Made by a program: the position numbers and the translations under genes
The notes under the pieces: generated by a model
Database searches by the model: none
Told to the model about the DNA's origin: nothing
What the model saw: only the letters and a program-made list of their open reading frames with translations
Source of the DNA: UBA1715 sp964346725
GTDB lineage: Bacteria > Bacteroidota > Bacteroidia > Bacteroidales > UBA1715
NCBI GenBank assembly: GCA_964346725.1
Contig: CAYFVM010000041.1
Location: 1-9,133 of the forward strand
Direction: 5' to 3'
Length of the DNA stretch: 9,133 nt
Part shown: positions 1 to 6,975 of the stretch, in pieces
Layout of the letters: every line of letters starts with the position of its first letter
Numbering within the stretch: the stretch's first letter is position 1

Positions 1-1904
1 TCAAAATCTACGTCAGTTACCTCTTGGTCTTTGCCACCGTTGCCTGCGTTTTGTTGTTGACCTGCATTGGGTTGTGCTTGTTGTTGCTGACCAGCTTGTG
101 CTTGTGCATTATACATCTCTTGTGATGCAGCTTGGAACACAGTGTTCAATTCGTTGGTAGCAGCATCAATAGCAGCAATGTCTTGTTTGCTATGAGCATC
201 TTTCAATTTAGCCAAAGCAGCTTCAATTTCAGTTTTTTTCTCTGCCGGTAATTTGTCGCCTATTTCCTTCAACTGTTTTTCAGTCTGGAATATCATGCTA
301 TCTGCTTGGTTCAATTTGTCGATTTTCTCTTTTTCAGCTTTATCGGCAGCCTCATTGGCTTTGGCTTCGTCACGCATACGTTTGATTTCATCGTCGCTCA
401 AACCTGATGAAGCTTCAATACGGATGGTTTGTTCCTTGCCAGTTCCTTTGTCTTTTGCCGAAACGTTTAAGATACCATTTGCATCAATATCGAATGTTAC
501 TTCAATTTGAGGAACACCACGTTGTGCAGCAGGAATCCCATCCAAGTGGAATTTACCAATAGTCTTGTTGTCTCTTGCCAATGAACGTTCTCCTTGCAAT
601 ACATGAATTTCTACAGATGGTTGATTGTCAACCGCAGTTGTGAATGTTTCTGACTTCTTGGTTGGGATAGTTGTATTTGATTCAATAAGTTTTGTCATTA
701 CACCGCCCATTGTTTCAATACCCAACGAAAGAGGAGTTACATCAAGCAACAACACGTCTTTTACTTCGCCGGTCAAAACACCGCCTTGAATAGCTGCACC
801 CAAAGCCACAACTTCATCAGGGTTTACACCTTTTGATGGAGATTTTCCGAAGAATTTCTCTACAGCTGCTTGAATTGCAGGAATACGAGTAGAACCACCT
901 ACCAAAATTACTTCATCAATGTCGCTCTTTGATAAATTTGCATTATCCAAAGCTGTCTTACAAGGATCAATAGTGCGTTGTACTAAATCATCAATCAATT
1001 GTTCAAATTTTGCACGAGTAAGTGTACGCACTAAGTGTCTTGGCACGCCATCAACCGGCATAATATATGGCAAATTGATTTCTGACGATGTTGTATTTGA
1101 AAGTTCAATTTTAGCTTTTTCAGCAGCTTCTTTCAAACGTTGCAATGCCATAGGGTCTTTGCTCAAATCAATACCTGAGTTTTCATCTTTGAACTCTTGT
1201 ACAAGCCATTCAATAATTCTGTGGTCAAAATCATCTCCACCAAGGTGAGTATCACCGGCAGTTGATTTCACTTCGAAGACGCCATCGCCCAATTCCAATA
1301 TAGACACATCATGAGTACCACCACCGCAATCAAACACAACTATCTTCATGTCTTTGTTGCTCTTGTCAAGACCATACGCAAGTGCTGCTGCTGTAGGCTC
1401 GTTTACAATACGTTTTACGGCAAGACCGGCAATTTCTCCGGCTTCTTTCGTTGCCTGACGTTGTGCATCATTGAAATATGCAGGTACCGTGATAACGGCT
1501 TCCGATACGGTTGTTCCAAGATATTCTTCAGCAGTTTTCTTCATTTTCTGAAGTATCATTGCAGAAATTTCTTGCGGAGTGTATAAACGTCCGTCAATGT
1601 CAACACGGGGGGTATTGTTATCGCCTCTCACTACCTTGTATGGTATGTGGCTTATTTCATTTGCCAACTTATCATAGGTTTCGCCCATAAAACGTTTTAT
1701 AGAGAAAACCGTCTTTGTTGGGTTTGTTATAGCCTGACGTTTTGCAGGGTCACCTATTTTTCTTTCGCCGTTATCAATAAAACCAATCACTGAAGGTGTA
1801 GTACGTTTTCCTTCGTTATTTGGAATTACAACCGGCTCATTTCCTTCCATAACCGAAACACACGAGTTTGTGGTTCCTAAATCAATTCCTATTATCTTTC
1901 CCAT
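1..1904 (-). CDS. dnaK: Molecular chaperone DnaK (Hsp70), 3' end cut by the window edge
   Basis: Cytosolic ATP-driven Hsp70 chaperone that works with DnaJ and GrpE to fold and rescue proteins. The reading frame is open from ATG at 1904 to base 1: 634 full codons plus two bases. The protein opens with MGKIIGIDLGTTNSC, the Hsp70 phosphate-1 loop. It continues through AVITVPAYFNDAQRQAT, VNEPTAAALAYG and VDEVILVGGSTRIP-type ATPase motifs, then the interdomain linker DVLLLDVTPLSLGIE near residues 385-400, the substrate-binding domain, a helical lid, and a Gln/Asn/Gly-rich tail ending EVTDVDF. Related DnaKs end in about EEVK, so only a few codons are missing. The phosphate-2 motif is DCGGGTHD (192-199) where E. 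coli has DLGGGTFD; Thr197, matching E. coli Thr199, is kept. There is no Shine-Dalgarno sequence. No grpE or dnaJ is visible; a partner gene could lie beyond base 1. Confidence 0.98.
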   Translation of the reverse strand, partial: MGKIIGIDLGTTNSCVSVMEGNEPVVIPNNEGKRTTPSVIGFIDNGERKIGDPAKRQAITNPTKTVFSIKRFMGETYDKLANEISHIPYKVVRGDNNTPRVDIDGRLYTPQEISAMILQKMKKTAEEYLGTTVSEAVITVPAYFNDAQRQATKEAGEIAGLAVKRIVNEPTAAALAYGLDKSNKDMKIVVFDCGGGTHDVSILELGDGVFEVKSTAGDTHLGGDDFDHRIIEWLVQEFKDENSGIDLSKDPMALQRLKEAAEKAKIELSNTTSSEINLPYIMPVDGVPRHLVRTLTRAKFEQLIDDLVQRTIDPCKTALDNANLSKSDIDEVILVGGSTRIPAIQAAVEKFFGKSPSKGVNPDEVVALGAAIQGGVLTGEVKDVLLLDVTPLSLGIETMGGVMTKLIESNTTIPTKKSETFTTAVDNQPSVEIHVLQGERSLARDNKTIGKFHLDGIPAAQRGVPQIEVTFDIDANGILNVSAKDKGTGKEQTIRIEASSGLSDDEIKRMRDEAKANEAADKAEKEKIDKLNQADSMIFQTEKQLKEIGDKLPAEKKTEIEAALAKLKDAHSKQDIAAIDAATNELNTVFQAASQEMYNAQAQAGQQQQAQPNAGQQQNAGNGGKDQEVTDVDF

Positions 1905-1989
1905 AATTGTATATTTTTTAAGTTTATAATTTTGCAGTGAATAAGTCAATGATTATGCCACAATATTTTTCTTGATATTTAATGAATTT

Positions 1990-2040
1990 ATGTCAGCACA
2001 AATGGGTATTTTTCCCAAAATTTGTCTGTTTTACTGACAT
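1990..2040 (-). promoter_or_regulatory. Nested inverted repeats upstream of dnaK, candidate control element
   Basis: ATGTCAG at 1990-1996 pairs perfectly with CTGACAT at 2034-2040. Inside it, TGGG (2003-2006) pairs with CCCA (2014-2017). A second, imperfect palindrome is formed by TGTCTG (2023-2028) and CTGACA (2034-2039). The outer arm begins directly after the PAP2 stop codon, and the block ends 85 bases before the dnaK ATG. I find no TAnnTTTG promoter between it and dnaK; a weak TTGACT / TATAAA pair with a 15-base spacer lies closer to the gene, but I do not trust it. The site could be an operator for a stress regulator, an mRNA structure, or an inefficient terminator for PAP2. No long U-tract follows, which argues against the last option. 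Confidence 0.4.
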
Positions 2041-2706
2041 TTAGACACTATGTGTTCCTATTAACGGCTTTTCTACGAACTGTATACTGTCAATAATTTT
2101 TATTGTCAGTATCGTGGTCAAGAAACCGAGTATCATGCCAAAATAGGTGTCAATAAAAAAGTGTTGGAGTAAGTATATGCGCGAAAACCCAGCAATGAAG
2201 GCGAAGAGAAACAAAAAGAGCTGGAACATATGCGACTTGCTCAAATAGGCGAACATTGACATGACAGCAAATGCGCTCATAGTGTGCCCCGAAGGAAATG
2301 AGAAATTTTCCTTGTAAACCGACGTATCTTTCAATATATGCGAAAAGGTTTCGTATCCGAGCAATTTTGTAGGCCGAGGAATATTGCCAAACACTACTTC
2401 TTTGAAAACATATACAAGTACGCCTACCAATAGTGCCTGAATCAAGAATAAGAAAAATTTTCTCCGTGAAATAAATGCGAACACCAATATAGTAACCACA
2501 TGAATGTAACCTTCAAAGCAGTTGGAATAGAAAATAAAAAACGGGTCGATTGAATAATTGGCTACATTGTGATTTACCCACACATTGATAGTGTATTTGT
2601 TGAGGGAAATAAGCGGAATAATACCAAGCAAGACACAAGCATATACGCCAAACGAGAAATAATTATTTTTCAAAAATTTCTTGAGATCGTCACTGAGAAA
2701 CGGCAT
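2041..2706 (-). CDS. PAP2-family membrane phosphatase (phosphatidic acid phosphatase type 2 superfamily)
   Basis: 221-residue polytopic membrane protein of the PAP2 / acid-phosphatase superfamily. These enzymes remove phosphate from lipid phosphates such as undecaprenyl pyrophosphate, phosphatidate, phosphatidylglycerophosphate or lipid A. All three catalytic motifs are visible. Motif 1 is K102...R111-P112, with eight residues between Lys and Arg instead of the textbook six. Motif 2 is PSGH (138-141). Motif 3 is S175-R176, then H182 and D186, with exact SRx5Hx3D spacing. Hydrophobic segments lie near 18-36, 56-78, 84-103, 143-156, 160-175 and 187-204, which fits a six-helix fold. The length is normal for the single-domain type. 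The gene has its own promoter between itself and mqnE, so it is probably transcribed separately. The substrate cannot be told from sequence; C55-PP or PGP recycling and lipid A dephosphorylation are all possible. Confidence 0.9.
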   Translation of the reverse strand: MPFLSDDLKKFLKNNYFSFGVYACVLLGIIPLISLNKYTINVWVNHNVANYSIDPFFIFYSNCFEGYIHVVTILVFAFISRRKFFLFLIQALLVGVLVYVFKEVVFGNIPRPTKLLGYETFSHILKDTSVYKENFSFPSGHTMSAFAVMSMFAYLSKSHMFQLFLFLFAFIAGFSRIYLLQHFFIDTYFGMILGFLTTILTIKIIDSIQFVEKPLIGTHSV

Positions 2707-2712
2707 ACCTTG

Positions 2713-2749
2713 GTACTTTTGACTGTTTATCTATTTTTTCCAAAAGTAC
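2713..2749. repeat. Perfect 9-bp inverted repeat in the PAP2 leader
   Basis: GTACTTTTG at 2713-2721 and CAAAAGTAC at 2741-2749 are perfect inverted copies separated by 19 bases. The right arm contains the proposed minus-strand -7 element. The transcript start would therefore fall inside the spacer, and the left arm would lie just upstream of the ATG. This could be an operator placed over the start site, or chance in A/T-rich DNA. Confidence 0.55.
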
Positions 2750-2772
2750 GTATTTTTTAAAAACCATACAAT
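2741..2772 (-). promoter_or_regulatory. Bacteroidota-type promoter for the PAP2 gene
   Basis: On the minus strand an exact TAnnTTTG -7 element, TACTTTTG, occupies 2748-2741. ATTG at 2772-2769 sits 20 bases upstream as a -33 element. The Bacteroidota primary sigma factor is known to use TTTG / TAnnTTTG with a spacer of about 19-21 bases. The predicted start would be near 2735, giving a leader of about 30 bases. Confidence 0.6.
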
Positions 2773-2792
2773 GCTTTTTATCCTAGCTATTT

Positions 2793-2809
2793 TGAGTTTG
2801 CAAAACTCA
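2793..2809 (-). other. Perfect short hairpin overlapping the mqnE stop codon
   Basis: TGAGTTT (2793-2799) and AAACTCA (2803-2809) are perfect 7-base inverted arms with a 3-base loop. The mqnE stop codon (2809-2807) lies within one arm. No U-tract follows in either direction, so this is not a standard intrinsic terminator. It may protect the 3' end of the mRNA or act as a weak terminator before the separate PAP2 promoter. Confidence 0.4.
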
Positions 2810-3925
2810 GAATCTCTGTAAGATATTATAAACAGTATCGCGCTCTACAGGGCATTTATTGCCATCGTGTATGAGCGAAATCATTTCATCTTTGATAATG
2901 ATAGGCTGGATCTCCACCGAACCTGCCATGGAATATATTTTTGTAGAATCATTAATGGTTCCATCAAAATCATCTACTCCATAATCAAGGGTAATTTGTG
3001 AGAAATCCTTACCCAACATAGGCCAGTAGACTTTAAGGTGCGGAATATTGTCAAGAAACAAACGAGAGATAGAGTAATTCTTCAAATCCTCGGTCCATGG
3101 TAATTCTCGAGCAATGCCAAGTGCATTATGTTCTTTTTTATACTTCAAAGGAATATATGCATTGAAGCCTAGTGTCTCATCTTGCAAGGTTCTCAAACGA
3201 TTCATGTGGTCTATTCGTTGCTCGTACGACTCCAAATGTCCGTACAATATGGTAGCATTGGTAGTAATACCCTTTTGATGGGCTAAGCGGTGAATATTGA
3301 GCCAATCGGCACTCTTTGTTTTAAGCGGACAAATTTTTGCACGCAATTCTTCGTCGAAAATCTCAGCCCCCCCACCCGGCATGGAATCAAGACCGCTCTC
3401 CTTGAGTTTATCTAACACTTCAGAATTACTCATAGTATTGAGTTTTGCCATGTATTCTATCTCAACAGCGGTAAAGGCTTTTATGTACACGTGTGGCAAT
3501 ATTCTCTTTACCAACGTGAGCAAATCGCAATAGTAGTTGAGCATTCGTGTAGGATGGCATCCGCCCACAATATGCACCTCGGTAAGACTTTCAGCGGGAA
3601 TTGTCCGTAATTTCTGTTCTATCTCGTCAAGCGAATATTCCCAACTACCGGGATTGCCCGGTTCACGATAATACGAACAAAACTTGCATTTATGCACGCA
3701 CACGTTTGACGGCTCTATATGGATGTTCTTATTGAAAAAAACATCGTTCCCATATTTTTTTGTCTTAATATGGTTTGCAAGCATTCCAACCAAATTCAAA
3801 TCTGCTTTTTGATACAACACCAACGCATCGTCGCACGAAATGCGCTCACCACTGATAACCTTTTCGGCTATCTTCTCCAAATCACCATCAAGTGAGGTTT
3901 TTACCAATAAATCAGAAATGCTCAT
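2807..3925 (-). CDS. mqnE: Aminofutalosine synthase (radical SAM, menaquinone synthesis via futalosine)
   Basis: 372-residue cytosolic radical SAM enzyme. In the family, MqnE joins the adenosyl part of SAM to 3-[(1-carboxyvinyl)oxy]benzoate (the MqnA product), making aminofutalosine on the futalosine route to menaquinone. The CX3CX2C cluster motif is C76, C80, C83, in the context NVCVHKCKFCSYYR. Family blocks follow: EVHIVGGCHP (116-125), AFTAVEI (150-156), MPGGGAEIF (182-190), TNATILYGH (222-230), and DDFDGT (318-323) near the C-terminus. PGGGAEIF and the DGT block favour MqnE over the sister enzyme MqnC and over CofH. No other mqn gene is in the window, so the pathway is scattered. The start is the first ATG after the porin terminator, and no Shine-Dalgarno sequence is seen. 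A G7 run encodes the glycines of PGGG; the frame is intact across it. Confidence 0.93.
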   Translation of the reverse strand: MSISDLLVKTSLDGDLEKIAEKVISGERISCDDALVLYQKADLNLVGMLANHIKTKKYGNDVFFNKNIHIEPSNVCVHKCKFCSYYREPGNPGSWEYSLDEIEQKLRTIPAESLTEVHIVGGCHPTRMLNYYCDLLTLVKRILPHVYIKAFTAVEIEYMAKLNTMSNSEVLDKLKESGLDSMPGGGAEIFDEELRAKICPLKTKSADWLNIHRLAHQKGITTNATILYGHLESYEQRIDHMNRLRTLQDETLGFNAYIPLKYKKEHNALGIARELPWTEDLKNYSISRLFLDNIPHLKVYWPMLGKDFSQITLDYGVDDFDGTINDSTKIYSMAGSVEIQPIIIKDEMISLIHDGNKCPVERDTVYNILQRF

Positions 3926-3930
3926 ATTCT

Positions 3931-3975
3931 ATTAAAAATAAAAAAATGAGTTATGAGTTATGAACAACTCATAAC
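3931..3975 (-). terminator. Intrinsic terminator of the barrel-protein gene, just upstream of mqnE
   Basis: GTTATGAGTT (3950-3959) and AACTCATAAC (3966-3975) form a perfect 10-bp stem with a 6-base loop. In minus-strand RNA the stem is followed by UCA and then a long U-rich tract (3947-3931). The stem begins one base after the barrel-protein stop, and the tract ends about 5 bases before the mqnE start. ATGAGTT also occurs as a tandem direct copy (3947-3959), which allows a shifted pairing. Confidence 0.85.
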
Positions 3976-3976
3976 C

Positions 3977-5401
3977 CTAAAACATATACTTCACCATCAT
4001 TTGCAAACGATGGTTGGTTATCCAATGTAAGTTATTATCTGCCAAACCGTTGTCGGCCAAAACAGCTTTCTTGCTAACCATGTTTCCGGTGCTGTTATCC
4101 AATTCTTTGTACGTAAAGAATTGTCCGTATTGCGCTGCAGTAATTTGCCATTCAAAAGAAACAGCAAATTTACCCCAGTTACGTAGCACGCATGGTGCTA
4201 CACGCCACATACTATTTACATTTTCGTAAGTATTTTTTGCCAAATAATTGTTTGCTATGTTAGCCAAAGCTACACCTTGCACAGTAGTATCGGGTATCAA
4301 GGCATCTTTTGTACCAAAGTTTTTTGCATAACCGCCAAACAACACATACTGCCAATTGTCATTTTTGTACGAAAGACTCAACCATGACGAAGACACTTGT
4401 GTAGGAGTATATTCCCAGTGTCCGTCTTCTCCAGGTGCGGTAAATTTTTCAACAACACCATAGCCACCGTTCAAATTCATGTGTTCGCCTGCTTCAGCAT
4501 AGATAGTCTTTGCCTTTACCGAAAAGTTATTGTACTCATATTGCAGATACACAAACGGTGAAACGGTAGTCAAACGATCAGAAACAAAACCGGTATACTT
4601 AACACTATCGGCACTAAGTACCTCTCCTTTATATCGAGGTTTGATACTCAAAACATCAACACCAACACGACCTAAAAAGTATTTTTTCTTAAAATTAACA
4701 CCCAAATATCCTTCAGGAATGTTGCTGTACTTTATGTAATTAGCAGAAGCTCCTTCCGGTCCGTCAGATGTATATTGCATTTGCCACAATGCAGATGCCG
4801 TAAATGACAACGATTTATTGAGCGTATAATCAAACGTAACTTGTGGCGTTCTGCTGAATGGTGCAAATGGAACGCCAATTTCCAACGAAGTTCCGTGAAT
4901 CATATCAGCGGCCATGGGGTGCCATGCTTGACCTATCTTCAATGATGAAGAACTTTCTCCTTCGCCTGCCCATTTCAACAAAGCATACGCTTGTCTAAGG
5001 CGAAATGTTGCAGACCCCGTAACGCCGCTCACACCACTATAAAAGTCAGCCTCGATTTTTGCAGTAGCAGAAAATTTTCCGTACTCATATCCTTTTATAT
5101 CAAAGCCAAGACGTGAAGTAATGGCAGTCCATTTCATAGTTGGATGTGCATTAATATCTGTTCCATCAGCCTGTATAGACTCATCTAAAGGCAAATAGTA
5201 ATATAAATCACTTGTGCCTGATTTGCTCTCACGAGTATCAAACGTGAAATAATTGCGAATAAATCCGTAGGGTTTAATTACCGCCGGAGTTTCTTTCTTT
5301 GCCACTTCTTTTTTTGGTGCCACGGTTTCAACACTTTGTGCTGCTGCTGCCAAACTCAATAAACTTAATGAAACTGTAGTTTGAAAAAATTTAGACTTCA
5401 T
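3977..5401 (-). CDS. Outer-membrane beta-barrel (porin-like) protein
   Basis: 474-residue exported protein. A signal peptide is clear: MKSK, then a hydrophobic stretch to AAAAQS, with cleavage likely near residue 21. A Lys/Glu/Pro/Ala-rich stretch follows to about residue 42. The rest is repeated amphipathic beta strands rich in Tyr, Phe and Trp, for example KPYGFIRNYFTFDTRES, KIGQAWHP, TPQVTFDYTL and SVKAKTIYAEAGEH. The protein ends in Phe (...VKYMF), the usual barrel C-terminal signal. It resembles a family I remember as widespread hypothetical barrel proteins in Bacteroidales; I know no assigned function. The length suits a barrel of about 16-18 strands, but the strand number is my estimate. 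It sits 61 bases after the DASS carrier, which makes it a candidate outer-membrane pore for that carrier's substrate. A terminator and a competing hairpin occupy its leader. Confidence 0.85.
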   Translation of the reverse strand: MKSKFFQTTVSLSLLSLAAAAQSVETVAPKKEVAKKETPAVIKPYGFIRNYFTFDTRESKSGTSDLYYYLPLDESIQADGTDINAHPTMKWTAITSRLGFDIKGYEYGKFSATAKIEADFYSGVSGVTGSATFRLRQAYALLKWAGEGESSSSLKIGQAWHPMAADMIHGTSLEIGVPFAPFSRTPQVTFDYTLNKSLSFTASALWQMQYTSDGPEGASANYIKYSNIPEGYLGVNFKKKYFLGRVGVDVLSIKPRYKGEVLSADSVKYTGFVSDRLTTVSPFVYLQYEYNNFSVKAKTIYAEAGEHMNLNGGYGVVEKFTAPGEDGHWEYTPTQVSSSWLSLSYKNDNWQYVLFGGYAKNFGTKDALIPDTTVQGVALANIANNYLAKNTYENVNSMWRVAPCVLRNWGKFAVSFEWQITAAQYGQFFTYKELDNSTGNMVSKKAVLADNGLADNNLHWITNHRLQMMVKYMF

Positions 5402-5406
5402 ACTGT

Positions 5407-5425
5407 TTTCTCTAAAAAAGAGAAA
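5407..5425 (-). promoter_or_regulatory. Alternative hairpin competing with the terminator before the barrel gene
   Basis: TTTCTCT (5407-5413) and AGAGAAA (5419-5425) are perfect 7-base inverted arms with a 5-base loop. Its arm at 5419-5425 shares five bases (5421-5425) with the downstream arm of the terminator, so the two cannot form fully together. It ends five bases before the ATG. It could act as an antiterminator or shape ribosome access; this is inference from pairing alone. Confidence 0.4.
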
Positions 5426-5448
5426 GGAAGCCTTGCGACTTCCTTTCT
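5414..5448 (-). terminator. Intrinsic terminator of the DASS transporter gene
   Basis: AGAAAGGAAG (5421-5430) and CTTCCTTTCT (5439-5448) form a perfect 10-bp stem with an 8-base loop. In minus-strand RNA the stem is followed by C and six U (5420-5414). The stem begins 14 bases after the transporter stop, and the U-tract ends only 12 bases before the barrel-gene ATG. The barrel gene therefore needs read-through or a promoter hidden upstream; I see no TAnnTTTG between the two genes. Confidence 0.85.
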
Positions 5449-5462
5449 TAATTGTTACTTAA

Positions 5463-6911
5463 TTATAATGTCGCCGTAGCTGCACATTCCATAGTTTCGA
5501 AAGGGAATATCTCCGTAAGCATAAAATACCCCAAGATGAATCCAACCACTCCTATTATAATACCAATCTTGGCCATATCTTTTGTTGGCACCATACCGGT
5601 TGATGCAGCAAGAGCATTCGGTGGTGTAGAGATAGGTAACGCCATTGCTAATGATGCACTCAAAGCTACAAAAGGAATCAAGGCTGCAATACCACCGATA
5701 TTTTCAAAAGCAGGATTACTAACTAATGCTTTTCCGATAACGATTAAGATAGGGATAAGTAAGTTAGCAGTTGCTGAGTTTGAAATGAAATTACTCAAGA
5801 AAAAGCAAATAAAACCAGCCACGATGAATACTAATATGATATTCATTGCGTTAAAATCGATAGCACCGATAAGTGTTTCAGCCAAACCTGTTTTATCCAA
5901 ACATGTTCCTAATGCGAAACCTCCGGCAACCAACCAAAGTACGCTCCAGTTAATTTCTTTAATATCATCTTTTTCAAAGATACCCAATGCGGTGAACACG
6001 CCAAGAGGAATAAGAGCAACCACGTTTGAATTGATACCGGTGAGCGATTCTGTTACCCACAACAAGATGGTGGCAGCGAATGTAATCCATACTGTATATG
6101 TTTTCCAATCTCTTTTACGCTCTTTAGCTTTTATCTCAAGAACGATTTTATCGGTTTTGAATGGGAAAAATAATTGCAAAAGTACCCATGCAAATATTAT
6201 CATAATGATAACATAAGGAATCATATGTATCATCCATGCAACGAAAGTAACTGAATATCCTGCATTTGCCAATGCACCTACGGCAATAGCATTTGGAGGT
6301 GTTCCAATAGGAGTACCAATACCACCAAGATTAGCAGCAATAGGAATAGCAAGTGCAAGACCTATTTTACCGCGTTCATCTTTTGGAAGAACTGCCAATA
6401 CAGGGGTAAGGAATGTAAGCATCATAGCTGCTGTAGCAGTGTTGCTCATAAACATTGAAAACACTGCTATTACGATTAAAAAGCCAAGAAGCACAAATTT
6501 AGGTTTTGTACCGAATGGTTTAAGCAATGCTTTTGCAAGCGTTACGTCCAATCCGAATTTTGAAGCCACAATAGCCAATACAAACCCTCCTAAGAAAAGC
6601 ATCACAACGGGGTCAGCCATTGAAGCCATGATTAATTTGTAATCAACCAACTTTCCATAGTCTGCTCGGCAAAGAAATCCTAAACCTTTGTTTGATATGG
6701 TCAGTAACGAAATTACGATAACCAACAAAGAGGTTGTCCAGTTAGGGATAATTTCGAACATCCACATTAACGCAGCAAAAATAAAGATTGCGATTGTTCG
6801 TTGTTGAGTTACTGTTAAGGCATCAATGCCATAGAATGACGTTGGAACTGCCCATGCGACTATCGTTACTAGTAATGTAAAACATAGTCCGATGATTTTC
6901 TTTGTACTCAT
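5463..6911 (-). CDS. SLC13/DASS-family anion:sodium symporter (dicarboxylate-type carrier)
   Basis: 482-residue inner-membrane carrier of the divalent anion:Na+ symporter family (the VcINDY fold), which imports succinate, fumarate, malate, citrate or sulfate with sodium. Two inverted halves are visible, each with the family substrate/sodium signature. The first half has MSNTATAAM (Ser156-Asn157-Thr158) and GTPPNA (203-208). The second has ISNSATANL (Ser377-Asn378-Ser379) and STPPNA (428-433). Many hydrophobic helices cover the chain, and a basic cytoplasmic loop (KAKERKRDWK) lies near 261-270. The length is close to VcINDY. The second signature reads SNS, not SNT; SNT pairs are usual for dicarboxylate carriers, so the exact substrate is open. 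A -7 promoter element lies 65 bases upstream and a terminator follows. A six-codon ORF (MSNTIL, 6928-6908) ends in an ATGA overlap with this start. Confidence 0.93.
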   Translation of the reverse strand: MSTKKIIGLCFTLLVTIVAWAVPTSFYGIDALTVTQQRTIAIFIFAALMWMFEIIPNWTTSLLVIVISLLTISNKGLGFLCRADYGKLVDYKLIMASMADPVVMLFLGGFVLAIVASKFGLDVTLAKALLKPFGTKPKFVLLGFLIVIAVFSMFMSNTATAAMMLTFLTPVLAVLPKDERGKIGLALAIPIAANLGGIGTPIGTPPNAIAVGALANAGYSVTFVAWMIHMIPYVIIMIIFAWVLLQLFFPFKTDKIVLEIKAKERKRDWKTYTVWITFAATILLWVTESLTGINSNVVALIPLGVFTALGIFEKDDIKEINWSVLWLVAGGFALGTCLDKTGLAETLIGAIDFNAMNIILVFIVAGFICFFLSNFISNSATANLLIPILIVIGKALVSNPAFENIGGIAALIPFVALSASLAMALPISTPPNALAASTGMVPTKDMAKIGIIIGVVGFILGYFMLTEIFPFETMECAATATL

Positions 6912-6975
6912 AAAATAGTGTTTGACATTTATTTATTTGTTTATTTTTCCTTTTGAATATTTTCTAAAAGCACCA

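Noticed and set aside
253..1586. Three plus-strand ORFs of 85-109 codons
   Set aside because: They are shadows of dnaK in other frames; the dnaK frame is open throughout and conserved.
2714..2721. Rightward TACTTTTG as a plus-strand promoter
   Set aside because: There is no -33 element 19-21 bases upstream and no gene downstream on the plus strand. It is the mirror arm of the inverted repeat.
3366..3372. Run of seven C (G7 in the mqnE mRNA), considered as a phase-variation tract
   Set aside because: It encodes the conserved PGGGAE glycines and the frame is intact on both sides. The run is short, and sequence conservation explains it.
5452..6216. Long plus-strand ORF of 254 codons
   Set aside because: It lies wholly antisense to the DASS transporter, whose motifs and helices are unmistakable. 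The antisense product has no recognisable domain and no promoter.
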